Below, piece after piece: positions 6,902-14,906 of a DNA stretch of 64,000 nt. The DNA is from Owenweeksia sp. (GTDB lineage Bacteria; Bacteroidota; Bacteroidia; Flavobacteriales; Schleiferiaceae), in contig JANQHO010000054.1 of the NCBI GenBank assembly GCA_028277105.1, positions 32,183 to 96,182 of the forward strand, given 5' to 3'. The notes below the pieces were generated by a model that was not told the DNA's origin, searched no databases, and saw only the letters and a program-made list of their open reading frames with translations. Numbering within the stretch: position 1 is the stretch's first letter; the number at the start of each line of letters is the position of its first letter. Position numbers and translations under genes: made by a program.

Positions 6902-7408
6902 ATGGAGATTAATAATATGGAGAGTTTCTTGAAGTATTATTCAAGGATAAAGTACAGGACAAGAAGACTCTTTGACTATATCCCACCCGATAAAATTGAA
7001 TGGACCTACAAAGAGGGTAAGTTTACCATTGGAGATATTATCCGGCATATAGCAAATATTGAAAGATACCTGTATGCTGAGACCATTCAATTTAACACCA
7101 GTAAATATTCGGGCTGTGGAAAGGAATTTGCCGAGGGACTTGAAAACGTTGTCAGCTACTACGACCAAATGCAGCACGAATCCGAACAAATATTCTCACA
7201 AATAGACCCAGCCGACCTCAATAAAAAATGTAAGAGCCCAGCCGGGGCGGAGATTACTATATGGAAATGGCTGCGTGCTGCAATAGAACACGAAGTGCAC
7301 CACCGAGGGCAATTATATATGTATTTAGCCATGAACGGAATAAAAACACCCCCTATTTTTGGCTTAACCTCTGAAGAGGTGGTTGAGCATAGTACTGATC
7401 AAACATAA
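6902..7408 (+). CDS. DinB-family protein (four-helix bundle, metal-binding)
   Basis: A 168-residue protein. It has the DinB/YfiT layout: an N-terminal helix pair, FTIGDIIRHIANIERYLY with the first His ligand (about residue 46), and AAIEHEVHHRGQLYMYL with the second and third ligands (the HxxxHHRGQ box). Bacterial DinB proteins are metal-dependent, and many are thiol transferases using bacillithiol or other thiols. The substrate here is unknown. ATG 6902 is used; ATG 6917 is an alternative that would cost five residues. It stands 21 bp ahead of the next gene. Confidence 0.9.
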   Translation: MEINNMESFLKYYSRIKYRTRRLFDYIPPDKIEWTYKEGKFTIGDIIRHIANIERYLYAETIQFNTSKYSGCGKEFAEGLENVVSYYDQMQHESEQIFSQIDPADLNKKCKSPAGAEITIWKWLRAAIEHEVHHRGQLYMYLAMNGIKTPPIFGLTSEEVVEHSTDQT

Positions 7409-7428
7409 TTCACCCTTAATAGGCCAAA

Positions 7429-8112
7429 ATGGGAAGCTGGAATACTACCATAAAAGGAAACGATACCACTTTGGATATCTACTCAAATTTCTTTGAGCTT
7501 TATAATAAAGGAGCCCATCCAGTTGATGTATCCCAACAAATCAAAGAAGACTTTCAAGATTATTTTGAGGATTCAGAAGACCGAAACAACGCTCTTTTCG
7601 GGCTGGCCCTTGCGCAATGGGAAACAAAATGCCTGGAAAGTGAGGTCTTTGAAACGGTTAAAGCAATTATTGAGAATGGCTCTGATATTAAATTATGGAT
7701 AGACCTTGGGGCGGATGAAAAAATGCTAAAGAAAAGAGAGAAAGAGCTCCTGAAATTCTTGACTCAAATTTCTGTAGAGCGACCAAAGCCCAAAAGACGT
7801 GTAAGGCCAAAATTTGAATTCTCTGTCAATCAGTTAGTCCATGAGGCTGCTCCCGATCATAAAAAGCTATTTGAGCTCAACGAAGAATTCACCAACCAAA
7901 AATACATTCACACTGGCGGAATAATGAGTTGGCATTCAGGAGGCGGAGCCGGGATCGTATATTTCCAGGGGCAAGGAAAAAAGATTTCCGCCCAGTGGCT
8001 GGACAGTCAAACACTTGAGATCACGCATGAAAAAGGAATCGCATTCACCAAAAAGGAAGAGCGAAGCACTTTTTATGGGGACGAGGTAGTGATAAAGTAT
8101 AAAGAGGTATAA
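7429..8112 (+). CDS. DUF4259-like protein
   Basis: A 227-residue cytoplasmic protein. The N-terminus MGSWNTTIKGNDTTLDIYSNF and the internal LFGLALAQWETKCLE resemble the DUF4259-type 'MGAWG...DND' family, followed by SDIKLWIDLGADEKMLKKRE. After a basic linker (RPKPKRRVRPK), residues about 135-227 form a second beta-rich domain (GGIMSWHSGGGAGIVYFQ). Family members occur in accessory DNA and have no established role. It follows DinB by 20 bp with no repeat between, so the two form a two-gene unit. Confidence 0.7.
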   Translation: MGSWNTTIKGNDTTLDIYSNFFELYNKGAHPVDVSQQIKEDFQDYFEDSEDRNNALFGLALAQWETKCLESEVFETVKAIIENGSDIKLWIDLGADEKMLKKREKELLKFLTQISVERPKPKRRVRPKFEFSVNQLVHEAAPDHKKLFELNEEFTNQKYIHTGGIMSWHSGGGAGIVYFQGQGKKISAQWLDSQTLEITHEKGIAFTKKEERSTFYGDEVVIKYKEV

Positions 8113-8185
8113 ATACTTACTTCTATTCCATAGAGACGAGGCCAGAAGAATTTGAATGCCCAATTAGGTGTGGTTTGTAGCTATA

Positions 8186-8292
8186 CCACCCGCTATCGCA
8201 CGAGTCCAATGCGTAGCTTTAAACTAAATAGTTCATTGATTCCCACCTTATTAAAAGAAATATGCACAATTCGTTTATACATTAGCACCAAT
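8186..8292 (+). repeat. Cassette-type intergenic repeat, copy 6
   Basis: The hairpin half CCGCTATCGCACG and CAATGCGTAGC pair as GCTA-CGCA stems. The AT-rich half is shortened (CTTATTAAAAGAAATATGCACAATTCG) and ends TTTATACATTAGCACCAATTAG about 10 bp before the next start. The string upstream, GGTGTGGTTTGTAGCTATACC, is also shared with copy 7. Confidence 0.6.
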
Positions 8293-8301
8293 TAGAAAAG
8301 A

Positions 8302-8853
8302 GTGATTAATAAAATGGATGTAGAGCTTCTAAAAAAAACACTTTTGAAATGGAATGGAAAGCATATCGACTTCCTGATAGATGTTTACAACACAAATTTG
8401 CAGTACCCAAGTTTTATCAATAACATCATTGAGATCTATTCAACTGACAATGAGCTGGAGCATTCAACAAGCTGGATTATTAAACATCATATTGACAACG
8501 GAAAAGCTTTGGAGCAAGATCAGATCGAAAAAATGCTACAAAAAACAGGCAAGTTGAATTATTGGGAAAGTCAACTTCATTTGCTACAGATTATTCCAGG
8601 CATACGCTTAACGGAAAAACAGGCCGAATCTATTGAACCACATATACTAAAATTGCTGGAATCAGAAAAAAAATTTGTAAGAGCAGCAGCATACGAAGCA
8701 TATTTTGAAGTTGTAAGATTTTTCCCTGACTTGAGCACTGAATTTCGTACTGCCTGCGAAAAAGCTTTAACCAAAGAAAGTGCATCAGTAAAAGTTAAAA
8801 TCAAAAGAATATTGAGCAAATTAATAACAGGTGCTAACAATGGTTATAAGTAA
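8302..8853 (+). CDS. HEAT-like helical repeat protein
   Basis: A 183-residue, entirely helical, soluble protein. GTG 8302 is the first start and ATG 8314 is equally possible. Repeating helix pairs such as LLESEKKFVRAAAYEAYFEVVRFFPDL look like HEAT-type scaffolds, which usually mediate protein-protein contacts. There are no catalytic motifs. It stands alone between repeat copies 6 and 7. The family assignment rests on helix periodicity only. Confidence 0.6.
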   Translation: MINKMDVELLKKTLLKWNGKHIDFLIDVYNTNLQYPSFINNIIEIYSTDNELEHSTSWIIKHHIDNGKALEQDQIEKMLQKTGKLNYWESQLHLLQIIPGIRLTEKQAESIEPHILKLLESEKKFVRAAAYEAYFEVVRFFPDLSTEFRTACEKALTKESASVKVKIKRILSKLITGANNGYK

Positions 8854-8864
8854 TCGCTACCTCT

Positions 8865-9015
8865 ATTGGGTGTAGTTTGTAACTACATTCCCCGGCTACT
8901 ACTTCATATTACCTTACTCCAGCACGAGTCCCTTTCCTCAAAGCAAGTGTTTTGCTAATTTACCAGTGGTAAAGAATAAGCGTGATGTGTTTGTACAGGT
9001 ATAATGCTTAATTAG
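8865..9015 (+). repeat. Cassette-type intergenic repeat, copy 7
   Basis: It opens with a 7-bp-stem hairpin TGTAGTT-TGT-AACTACA (8871-8887), then CCCCGGCTACTACTTC and the divergent GCACGAGTCC. The AT-rich half GTGTTTTGCTAATTTACC leads to GTGATGTGTTTGTACAGGTATAATGCTTAATTAG, ending just before the next gene. Confidence 0.6.
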
Positions 9016-9021
9016 AGCGAA

Positions 9022-9336
9022 ATGGAAATTCTCAAAATAAAATGGAGAGGTGAACTGATAGGCGAACTCATTGATCTTATTCCCGATATGTGGTATTTGG
9101 AAGGCCAATGGAGATCTTATGGTTCAGACCTCTCTAATAAATTTGAAGCCTTGGTTGGATCTTTTGATCCCAAAGCAGTGATGACATCACCTGAAAAAGG
9201 AACAAGGATTGAAATTATAGAAAATAATTCCAAGCCCATGCATGCCTTGGCCATCTCACTGGATAATAGTTTACTTTTTATTAGAAGGGTCAGTATGGAA
9301 AAAGCCATTGAATGGTTGATCAATAATGTTGATTAA
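9022..9336 (+). CDS. Small soluble protein, unknown
   Basis: A 104-residue protein that starts at ATG 9022. It is mixed alpha/beta with aromatic clusters (LIDLIPDMWYLEGQWRSYGSDLSNKFEAL) and ends in a helix (SMEKAIEWLINNVD). Size, acidity and context resemble immunity-type or orphan cassette proteins, but I cannot name a family. It is the last gene of the repeat-bounded array. Confidence 0.55.
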   Translation: MEILKIKWRGELIGELIDLIPDMWYLEGQWRSYGSDLSNKFEALVGSFDPKAVMTSPEKGTRIEIIENNSKPMHALAISLDNSLLFIRRVSMEKAIEWLINNVD

Positions 9337-9442
9337 TTAGACAAAAAAGCGGCTATCTCATAAAGTTCTCTTGATGGTTTAAAACTGATATCTCCTTAAT
9401 TTCCCGATCTTATCTTTTGATACTTTTATACAGGCCTTAACA

Positions 9443-9477
9443 GCATAAGCTGCTGGAATTTCTGCATTTTGTGTTAG
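9443..9477 (+). promoter_or_regulatory. Candidate AraC-regulator binding site upstream of its own gene
   Basis: GCATTTTGTGTTAG (9464-9477) is identical to a 14-mer ahead of the downstream SDR gene (10437-10450). A second GCAT lies 21 bp upstream (9443), which fits the two-turn spacing of direct repeats bound by AraC-type proteins. The site lies 47 bp before the ATG at 9524. Confidence 0.55.
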
Positions 9478-9523
9478 TCTATCTTTATTACCTTTAAGAG
9501 ATTTGTTGTTCAGCGCTAAAACC

Positions 9524-10429
9524 ATGTCAAAGAGCATTACCAAAATTGAATCGATCTGCGAAATGCATCAGCACCTGGGATACCCAAAACCCCGCCACCC
9601 GCTGATCTCATTATTGGATACTTCAAAGTTAGTAGTACCCAAAACTTCCGTTGGGTCTAAATCGGTTTCCAATCTTTACATGATCTCCATAAAAGATAGA
9701 AATTGTGGAATAGAGTACGGCCGCAATTCTTTTGATTTTGAAGAAGGCGTGATGGTCTTTTCGGCTCCCGGCCAGGTCTATACTACTATCAGGGAAGTTA
9801 AAAAGGGAGAAATTCAGGGATGGATACTCTACTTCCACCCCGATCTGATACGCAATACACACTTAAGCGAAATAATAGACGACTATTCCTTCTTTAACTA
9901 TGATGTTTACGAAGCGCTTCACTTGTCAGAAGATGAAAAGCAAATCGTAAATGACTGTATTACTAACATCAAAAATGAATACGAGCAACGCATTGATAAT
10001 CACAGTCAGCGTGTCATTGTTTCTAACCTGGAATTACTTCTTAATTATTCATTGCGCTTTTACGAACGTCAGTTCAATACCCGTACCAGCCAGAGCAAAG
10101 ATGTGGTTACCTCATTTAAAAAGGAACTAAAAGCCTACTACAAAGAGCAAAAGGCGCTGGAGTTTGGCCTACCCTCTATTGAGCGGTTTGCAGAACACGC
10201 CAATCTTTCTCAACACTATTTCAGTGATTTAATAAAAAAAGAAACCGGACAGACACCTAAAGATCATATTAACGAATATATAGTGGAACAGGCCAAAAAC
10301 ATGCTGATCGGAACCGAGCAGTCTATTAGTGAAATAGCTTATGATCTGGGATTTAACTATCCTCATTATTTTACCCGCCTCTTTAAGTCTAAAACCGGGC
10401 AAACTCCCATGGAGTATCGAAACAACTAG
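9524..10429 (+). CDS. AraC family transcriptional regulator
   Basis: A 301-residue protein from ATG 9524; TTG codons 15-21 bp upstream are in frame but less likely. An N-terminal cupin-like sensing domain (residues about 15-160; VMVFSAPGQVYTTIREV, GWILYFHPDLIR) is followed by two HTH motifs at the C-terminus (PSIERFAEHANLSQHYFSDL and SISEIAYDLGFNYPHYFTRL, then FKSKTGQTPMEYR). It sits 100 bp ahead of a short-chain dehydrogenase on the same strand, a common pairing in Bacteroidota. Repeated 14-mers ahead of both genes suggest that it controls itself and the SDR. The effector is unknown. Confidence 0.93.
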   Translation: MSKSITKIESICEMHQHLGYPKPRHPLISLLDTSKLVVPKTSVGSKSVSNLYMISIKDRNCGIEYGRNSFDFEEGVMVFSAPGQVYTTIREVKKGEIQGWILYFHPDLIRNTHLSEIIDDYSFFNYDVYEALHLSEDEKQIVNDCITNIKNEYEQRIDNHSQRVIVSNLELLLNYSLRFYERQFNTRTSQSKDVVTSFKKELKAYYKEQKALEFGLPSIERFAEHANLSQHYFSDLIKKETGQTPKDHINEYIVEQAKNMLIGTEQSISEIAYDLGFNYPHYFTRLFKSKTGQTPMEYRNN

Positions 10430-10436
10430 TTATTCA

Positions 10437-10471
10437 GCATTTTGTGTTAGCCGGTATGCATTCTGTGTAAC
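10437..10471 (+). promoter_or_regulatory. Candidate AraC-regulator direct repeats upstream of SDR
   Basis: GCATTTTGTGTTAG (10437-10450) and GCATTCTGTGTAAC (10458-10471) match at 11 of 14 positions and start 21 bp apart, two helical turns. The first is identical to the 14-mer upstream of the AraC gene. They lie 59 bp before the SDR ATG. Confidence 0.6.
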
Positions 10472-10529
10472 CCTCATCAATCTGTAATCAGGATCTTTGG
10501 ATCATCAAAATACTTTAAACAACGAAGCT

Positions 10530-11507
10530 ATGACAAATCAAATTCAAACTCAGCATCTGCAGGATGTTATAAAAAACCACGGTCAGGACATGACCAATAA
10601 AGTGGCAGCCATTACCGGAACTACCAGCGGAACAGGTTTTGTATGCGCCCGCGAACTGGCAAAAATGGGAGCTACCGTTATTCTGCTCAACCGCAAAAGT
10701 GAAAGGTCGCAAAATGCTCTTAAGCAGTTACAGGAATCGGTACCCGATGGGAAGTTTGATGCCGTTGAATGCGACTTACAAAACTTTGATAGCGTGAGAA
10801 GCGCTGTGGAGACCATTAAATTTAAATACGAAGTAGTGGATGTATTGGTGAATAATGCCGGAGTTATGGCATTGAAGGATGGGGCCACTGCAGATGGCTA
10901 TGATGTTCAGATGCAAACCAATGTTATTTCTCACTTCCTGATCACCAAGGAATTGTTTCCTCTATTAGAAAAGAGTGAGGAAGCCAGGATAGTGAATCAT
11001 TCATCAATGGCCCGGCTGGGCGGTCCCCTGGCCTCAGATTACTTTGAGCCAAAAGGTGGTAACCTGGGTGGTGATGGTACCGAAGAGGAAAACCTGCGTT
11101 TTCAAGGCCCCAGATGGGAACGCTATCACCAGACTAAACTGGCCAATGCCACATTTACCTACGGCCTCAAAAAGAAGCTGGAAGAAGCTGATATTACCAA
11201 TGTTATTCCCCTGCTCGCCCACCCAGGGCTTGCTGCTACCAACCTTCAGCTCACTACTGCTTCTGACGGTGGTATGGATGCCAATGCCGAATTCATGAAT
11301 CAGGCTCAGTCGCCTGAAGACGGAGCCACCGGGATTATCCGGGCAAGTATAGACCTGGATGCCAAACCGGGTAATTTCTACGGTCCGTCTGCCGGATGGA
11401 GTGGTTATCCCGATCTGTTAACTCCGGAAGAGCTTCTTTTGGATGACACCAATATCAATATCAACTGGAAGGGCTGTGAAAAAGCCGTTGGAGCCTTCAG
11501 CTTCTAA
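10530..11507 (+). CDS. Short-chain dehydrogenase/reductase (SDR)
   Basis: A 325-residue protein from ATG 10530; TTG 10497 would add 11 polar residues and is less likely. The Rossmann motif TGTTSGTG (TGxxxGxG) with ILLNRKSER indicates NADP preference. NNAG (VLVNNAGVMA), the catalytic Ser (VNHSSMARLGG) and YHQTK (YxxxK) are all present. The length and the tail (AKPGNFYGPSAGWSGYP) match the protochlorophyllide-reductase/WWOX-like extended group common next to AraC regulators. The substrate is unknown. It is probably an inducible detoxification or redox enzyme controlled by the upstream AraC protein. Confidence 0.9.
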   Translation: MTNQIQTQHLQDVIKNHGQDMTNKVAAITGTTSGTGFVCARELAKMGATVILLNRKSERSQNALKQLQESVPDGKFDAVECDLQNFDSVRSAVETIKFKYEVVDVLVNNAGVMALKDGATADGYDVQMQTNVISHFLITKELFPLLEKSEEARIVNHSSMARLGGPLASDYFEPKGGNLGGDGTEEENLRFQGPRWERYHQTKLANATFTYGLKKKLEEADITNVIPLLAHPGLAATNLQLTTASDGGMDANAEFMNQAQSPEDGATGIIRASIDLDAKPGNFYGPSAGWSGYPDLLTPEELLLDDTNININWKGCEKAVGAFSF

Positions 11508-11532
11508 TTCTGACCATCATATTTATGCAGAA

Positions 11533-11562
11533 AAGCCTGATAATAGATATCAGGCTTTTTTT
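11533..11562 (+). terminator. Rho-independent terminator after SDR
   Basis: AAGCCTGATA (11533-11542), a 5-nt loop, TATCAGGCTT (11548-11557), then TTTTT. The stem is a perfect 10 bp. It closes the AraC/SDR unit. Confidence 0.85.
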
Positions 11563-11674
11563 ATTTGAAACAGTTTCCAACAAGCGGTAAGGCCAAACTT
11601 GCTTCACAGGGCCATAGAGTTACTGTTCTCCGGTATCTTACTATTATTGCCCTGGCTTTCTAAACTATGCTGAC

Positions 11675-12526
11675 ATGAAAAAAGAACTTATCGGCAAATT
11701 ATTTCCTTTGCTCGACCGGATTTTTCGCTCCATTGACAAAAAACACATCAAGAGAACGCGAAATATCCGTTTGATACCAGGTATAAAATACCGCAGAGGG
11801 GGAAAACTGTCTTATGCCGAATGGGCTCATGTGGCGGGAATTTTTCAAACAATACTATACCAAAACCTGGAGAATAAAACAGCCAATAATATACTGGACA
11901 TTGGTTGTGGGACCGGCCTTCTGGGGATATCTTCCGAGCCTTTTGTAGCTGAAGGAGGATCTTATACAGGCCTAGATGTCATAAAAAGCAGTATTGCATT
12001 TTGCAACAGGCATTTTGATCTTCCTGATTATTCTTTTATTCACTTTGACGTGTCAAACCCTACTTATGCCTCAACGCAAAGCAGCTCATTAAAACCCTGG
12101 CCGGTAGAGGATGAATCGAAAGACATGGTTACCGCTCTTTCCGTATGGACTCACCTAAATGAAAAAGACGCAATATTCTATTTCCAGGAAATATACCGGG
12201 TATTAAAAAAGGGAGGAAAGGCTGTTGTAACTTTCTTTTACCTCGATGAAAACTATCACCTGTCCTTACCCAAAAGGAGTAATGAGAGCGGGCGCTTCCA
12301 CTCTACCAATCAAAATCGTTGGATCTTTGAAGCTAAAGCCTACGGATCGGATAACTGGTACACCCCTAAATGGACCAAAAATCCCGAAGACGCTATAGGT
12401 ATAACGCCAGAAGGGCTAAAAATCCTTTTGAACAACTCTAAACTAAAACTCATTAAATATTACCCCGGAAACTGGAAAGAAAGCCCGGGTGCTTTTTTCC
12501 AGGATATACTGATATTTGAGAAATAG
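11675..12526 (+). CDS. Class I SAM-dependent methyltransferase
   Basis: A 283-residue soluble protein. Motif I is ILDIGCGTGLLG (about residues 75-86), the acidic residue after strand 2 is in YTGLDVI, motif II/III is DMVTALSVWTHL, and post-III is IYRVLKKGGKAVVTFFY. This is the methyltransf_11/25 layout, so it transfers a methyl group from S-adenosylmethionine. The acceptor is not predictable. The N-terminal 70 residues are basic (KKHIKRTRNIRLIPG). It is a single gene following a terminator. Confidence 0.88.
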   Translation: MKKELIGKLFPLLDRIFRSIDKKHIKRTRNIRLIPGIKYRRGGKLSYAEWAHVAGIFQTILYQNLENKTANNILDIGCGTGLLGISSEPFVAEGGSYTGLDVIKSSIAFCNRHFDLPDYSFIHFDVSNPTYASTQSSSLKPWPVEDESKDMVTALSVWTHLNEKDAIFYFQEIYRVLKKGGKAVVTFFYLDENYHLSLPKRSNESGRFHSTNQNRWIFEAKAYGSDNWYTPKWTKNPEDAIGITPEGLKILLNNSKLKLIKYYPGNWKESPGAFFQDILIFEK

Positions 12527-12673
12527 CTCTATACCGTAGATCATTTATGGCCCCTGCCCTTTTATCAGCTGTGAAGTCTTCACTATTTTCAGTCCATAAT
12601 CATTTCATTTAATCAACCGGGTATTCCATTTATATTTAGTTTCTATAGTTCTGGGAAGCATGTAGAATACAAA

Positions 12674-12715
12674 CATTCAACTTTTTGGCTGAATGAATAT
12701 AATTTTCTACTTTTA
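12674..12715 (+). promoter_or_regulatory. Promoter of ArsR operon with overlapping inverted repeat
   Basis: TTG (12685-12687), a 20-bp spacer, then TACTTTTA (12708-12715), one mismatch from the Bacteroidota -7 box TAnnTTTG. CATTCA (12674-12679) and TGAATG (12690-12695) form a 6-bp inverted repeat across the -33 TTG, a plausible ArsR operator. The first gene starts about 40 bp downstream. Confidence 0.5.
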
Positions 12716-12757
12716 CACCTGTTAAATCTACCCGAAACAAATCAATAGAATCGAAAA

Positions 12758-13063
12758 ATGAAAGCTGTAAAAGTGCAATACACTGTTAAGCCCGAATACG
12801 TTGAACAAAACAAGGCTAATATCAGAAGAGTAATGAATTGGCTAAAAACCAACCCTATAGATGGCATGCTCTACTCTACTTACACACTGGAAGATGGCCA
12901 GACTTTCGTCCATATCAATATTGCCCGGGACGAAGAAACTTTGGGCAAGCTGGGTAATGTACAGCTGTTCAATGAATTCAGGCAGGCCTTAAAAGAGAGC
13001 AAGCCCATCTCCCCTCCCCAATCTACCCAGTTAGAGCAGGTAGCAGTCGGATTTGAGCTTTAG
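12758..13063 (+). CDS. Small ferredoxin-like (ABM-type) domain protein
   Basis: A 101-residue protein with the beta-alpha-beta pattern of dimeric alpha+beta barrel proteins: VKVQYTVKPEYVEQNKANIRRVM, then MLYSTYTLEDGQTFVHINIA and FNEFRQALKES. Antibiotic-biosynthesis-monooxygenase-like domains have this layout. No metal or cofactor residues are obvious. It is the first gene of an operon with an ArsR regulator and an SRPBCC protein (17-bp gap), so it may act on the same ligand or stress. Confidence 0.75.
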   Translation: MKAVKVQYTVKPEYVEQNKANIRRVMNWLKTNPIDGMLYSTYTLEDGQTFVHINIARDEETLGKLGNVQLFNEFRQALKESKPISPPQSTQLEQVAVGFEL

Positions 13064-13079
13064 ACCTTTGCAGCTATAA

Positions 13080-13418
13080 ATGAAAAAACCGGATAGCGAT
13101 AAAGTTTTTGCTGCCCTGGCCGACAGCAACCGCAGGAAGATCATAGAACTGCTGCATGATAATGACTCCACATTGCTGGCTTTATCGGAATTCTTTCCCA
13201 TATCCTTTCAGGCTCTGAGTAAGCATATTAAAGTTTTGGAAAATGCTGGCATACTGATCAAGAAAAAACAAGGCAAATACCGCCTGCTTTCTCTGAACAG
13301 GAATTCACTCAGGTATTCCCTCGAGTGGATTTCTCATTATTCGGATTTCTGGGATCAATCTTTTGATAAACTGGAGGATCAGATCACTAAAAGCAAGCTG
13401 AATGAAAGTTCAAAATAA
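13080..13418 (+). CDS. ArsR family HTH regulator
   Basis: A 112-residue winged-helix protein: KVFAALADSNRRKIIELLHD, then the recognition helix SFQALSKHIKVLENAGIL and the wing KKKQGKYRLLSLN. There are no Cys metal ligands, so it belongs to the non-metal ArsR group typically paired with SRPBCC/AHSA1 proteins. It overlaps the following AHSA1 gene by 17 bp, implying translational coupling. It is probably an autorepressor through the inverted repeat at 12674-12695. Confidence 0.92.
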   Translation: MKKPDSDKVFAALADSNRRKIIELLHDNDSTLLALSEFFPISFQALSKHIKVLENAGILIKKKQGKYRLLSLNRNSLRYSLEWISHYSDFWDQSFDKLEDQITKSKLNESSK

Positions 13419-13842
13419 TATATATCTCAACCGCAGATTTAACTGCCCGGCTTCCGAATTATTCGAATGGTTAGTTCAAGCCGAGTTAATTGCCAAATGG
13501 TTTGGCCCCCAGGGCTTTTCTGTAAAAACTGCTCAAACAGCTGTAGCCGTTGGTGGTAAATACTCTATTGAGCTTGTAAAGCATGATCAAACAGGTTTCA
13601 CTGTAAAAGGTGAATATATCAAAGTAAACAGGCCCCGTAATCTCGAATTTTCCCTCTATTACGAAGGCCTTGCTAATAAACCGCCCAAAAGTATAGTATC
13701 CATCCAGCTGATTGAATTGTCGCCCCGGGAATCGGAATTGATCTTTAGCCAGAAGTTTGAATTTACTCCTTCAGACATTGAGAACAGGGCTGCGGCCTGG
13801 GAATACATGTTCGGGGTGCTCAAAGAACAAATAAAAATATAA
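13402..13842 (+). CDS. SRPBCC / AHSA1-like domain protein
   Basis: A 146-residue protein that starts in the last codons of the ArsR gene. Features typical of AHSA1: the N-terminal strand YLNRRFNCPASELFEWLVQAE, the WFGP box (LIAKWFGPQGFSV), GGKYSIEL, and the end helix AAAWEYMFGVLKEQI. These proteins bind small hydrophobic ligands. The ArsR-AHSA1 pair is a recurrent bacterial module; the ligand is unknown. Confidence 0.92.
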   Translation: MKVQNNIYLNRRFNCPASELFEWLVQAELIAKWFGPQGFSVKTAQTAVAVGGKYSIELVKHDQTGFTVKGEYIKVNRPRNLEFSLYYEGLANKPPKSIVSIQLIELSPRESELIFSQKFEFTPSDIENRAAAWEYMFGVLKEQIKI

Positions 13843-13907
13843 GCCTGTATTTTACTGCATAACTGGTTACAGCAATAGTTACCTTAGTGGTACGGAAATA
13901 TCAGATC

Positions 13908-14492
13908 ATGGTAGATGAACTGATCCAACATTTAAATAATTATACGCAACTGAATCCGGATGAAGCTTCATTGGTCAGGGAGATCATACCGGTGCGAAGC
14001 TTTCGCAAAGGAGATATCCTGTTAAAAGAAGGGGATATATCAAGCGAGTTTTACTTCATTATCAAGGGCTGTATCAGGTTGTTTTACACGGTAAACGGGG
14101 AAGAAAAAACCGCCTTTTTTTACACCGAAAATCATTTTGTGAGTTCTTATAGAAGCTTCGTAAAGCAAGCACCCGCCCATCATGGCCTGCAATGTGTGGA
14201 AGATATAACGGTTGCGGTCCTTTCAATTGAAAACTCCAACCGGCTGTTAAAAGAGTACCCAAAATTTGAATTCCTGGCCAGGGTGATAATGGAAGAGGAA
14301 CTCATTATTTACCAGGATATCATCTCCCATTTCATCACCTTATCACCAGAAGAACGCTATCTCAACTTGCTTGAAACCAAACCGGAATTACTCCAGCGTA
14401 TACCCCAGTATCATCTGGCTACCTATCTCGGCATCACACCCGAATCGCTTAGCCGTATACGCAGCAGGATCACAGCCAAGGGCATTTCTTAA
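13908..14492 (+). CDS. Crp/Fnr family transcriptional regulator
   Basis: A 194-residue protein from ATG 13908; GTG 13887 would add seven residues. The cyclic-nucleotide-binding jelly roll is clear (FRKGDILLKEGDISSEFYFIIKGCIRLFY), as are the dimerisation helix and a short C-terminal HTH (YHLATYLGITPESLSRIRSRI). In Bacteroidota such short Crp-like proteins usually lack a strict cAMP site, and their ligand is generally unknown. No Fe-S cysteines are seen. The next gene, DUF2834, is 60 bp downstream on the same strand and may be its target. Confidence 0.9.
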   Translation: MVDELIQHLNNYTQLNPDEASLVREIIPVRSFRKGDILLKEGDISSEFYFIIKGCIRLFYTVNGEEKTAFFYTENHFVSSYRSFVKQAPAHHGLQCVEDITVAVLSIENSNRLLKEYPKFEFLARVIMEEELIIYQDIISHFITLSPEERYLNLLETKPELLQRIPQYHLATYLGITPESLSRIRSRITAKGIS

Positions 14493-14552
14493 CTAAAGTC
14501 AACGAATATCTCCTTCTTCCACTCTTAATTTTGACCTTTAAAAGACACAGAC

Positions 14553-14906
14553 ATGAAAAGAGCCTATCTGGCACTCACTGTTATTGGCTTTATATTGCCC
14601 AATATCTTTGTGTTTAAAGAATCCGTTCAATCCGGTAACATACTTTTCTACGCCAGGCCACTGGAAACTTTTGAATTGATGTTTATCAATAATGTATCTT
14701 CCGCTTTTATGGTCGATCTGCTATTTGTAGTGGCGCTGTTTTTATTTTGGTCATACCGGGAAGCCCGGAAATATCAAATAAAAAATATTTGGCTGATCTG
14801 GATATGCACTTTTGCTTTTGGTATTGCCAGCGGTTTACCCCTTTTTCTGTATCTCCGGGAAATTAAATACAAAAATGTTGAAGTTGGAGTATCAAGCGGA
14901 TGCTAA
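14553..14906 (+). CDS. DUF2834 membrane protein
   Basis: A 117-residue protein with three hydrophobic helices: about 5-22 (YLALTVIGFILPNIFVF), about 50-66 (SAFMVDLLFVVALFLFW) and about 80-100 (IWLIWICTFAFGIASGLPLFLYL). The pattern matches DUF2834 inner-membrane proteins, whose role is unknown. ATG 14553 lies 60 bp after the Crp-like gene. Confidence 0.85.
   Translation: MKRAYLALTVIGFILPNIFVFKESVQSGNILFYARPLETFELMFINNVSSAFMVDLLFVVALFLFWSYREARKYQIKNIWLIWICTFAFGIASGLPLFLYLREIKYKNVEVGVSSGC

Noticed and set aside
1483..9015. Classical integron with attC sites
   Set aside because: Only copy 1 ends in a clean GTTRRRY core, most copies lack the complementary RYYYAAC, and no IntI-like gene is in the window. 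Kept as a hypothesis only in the findings.
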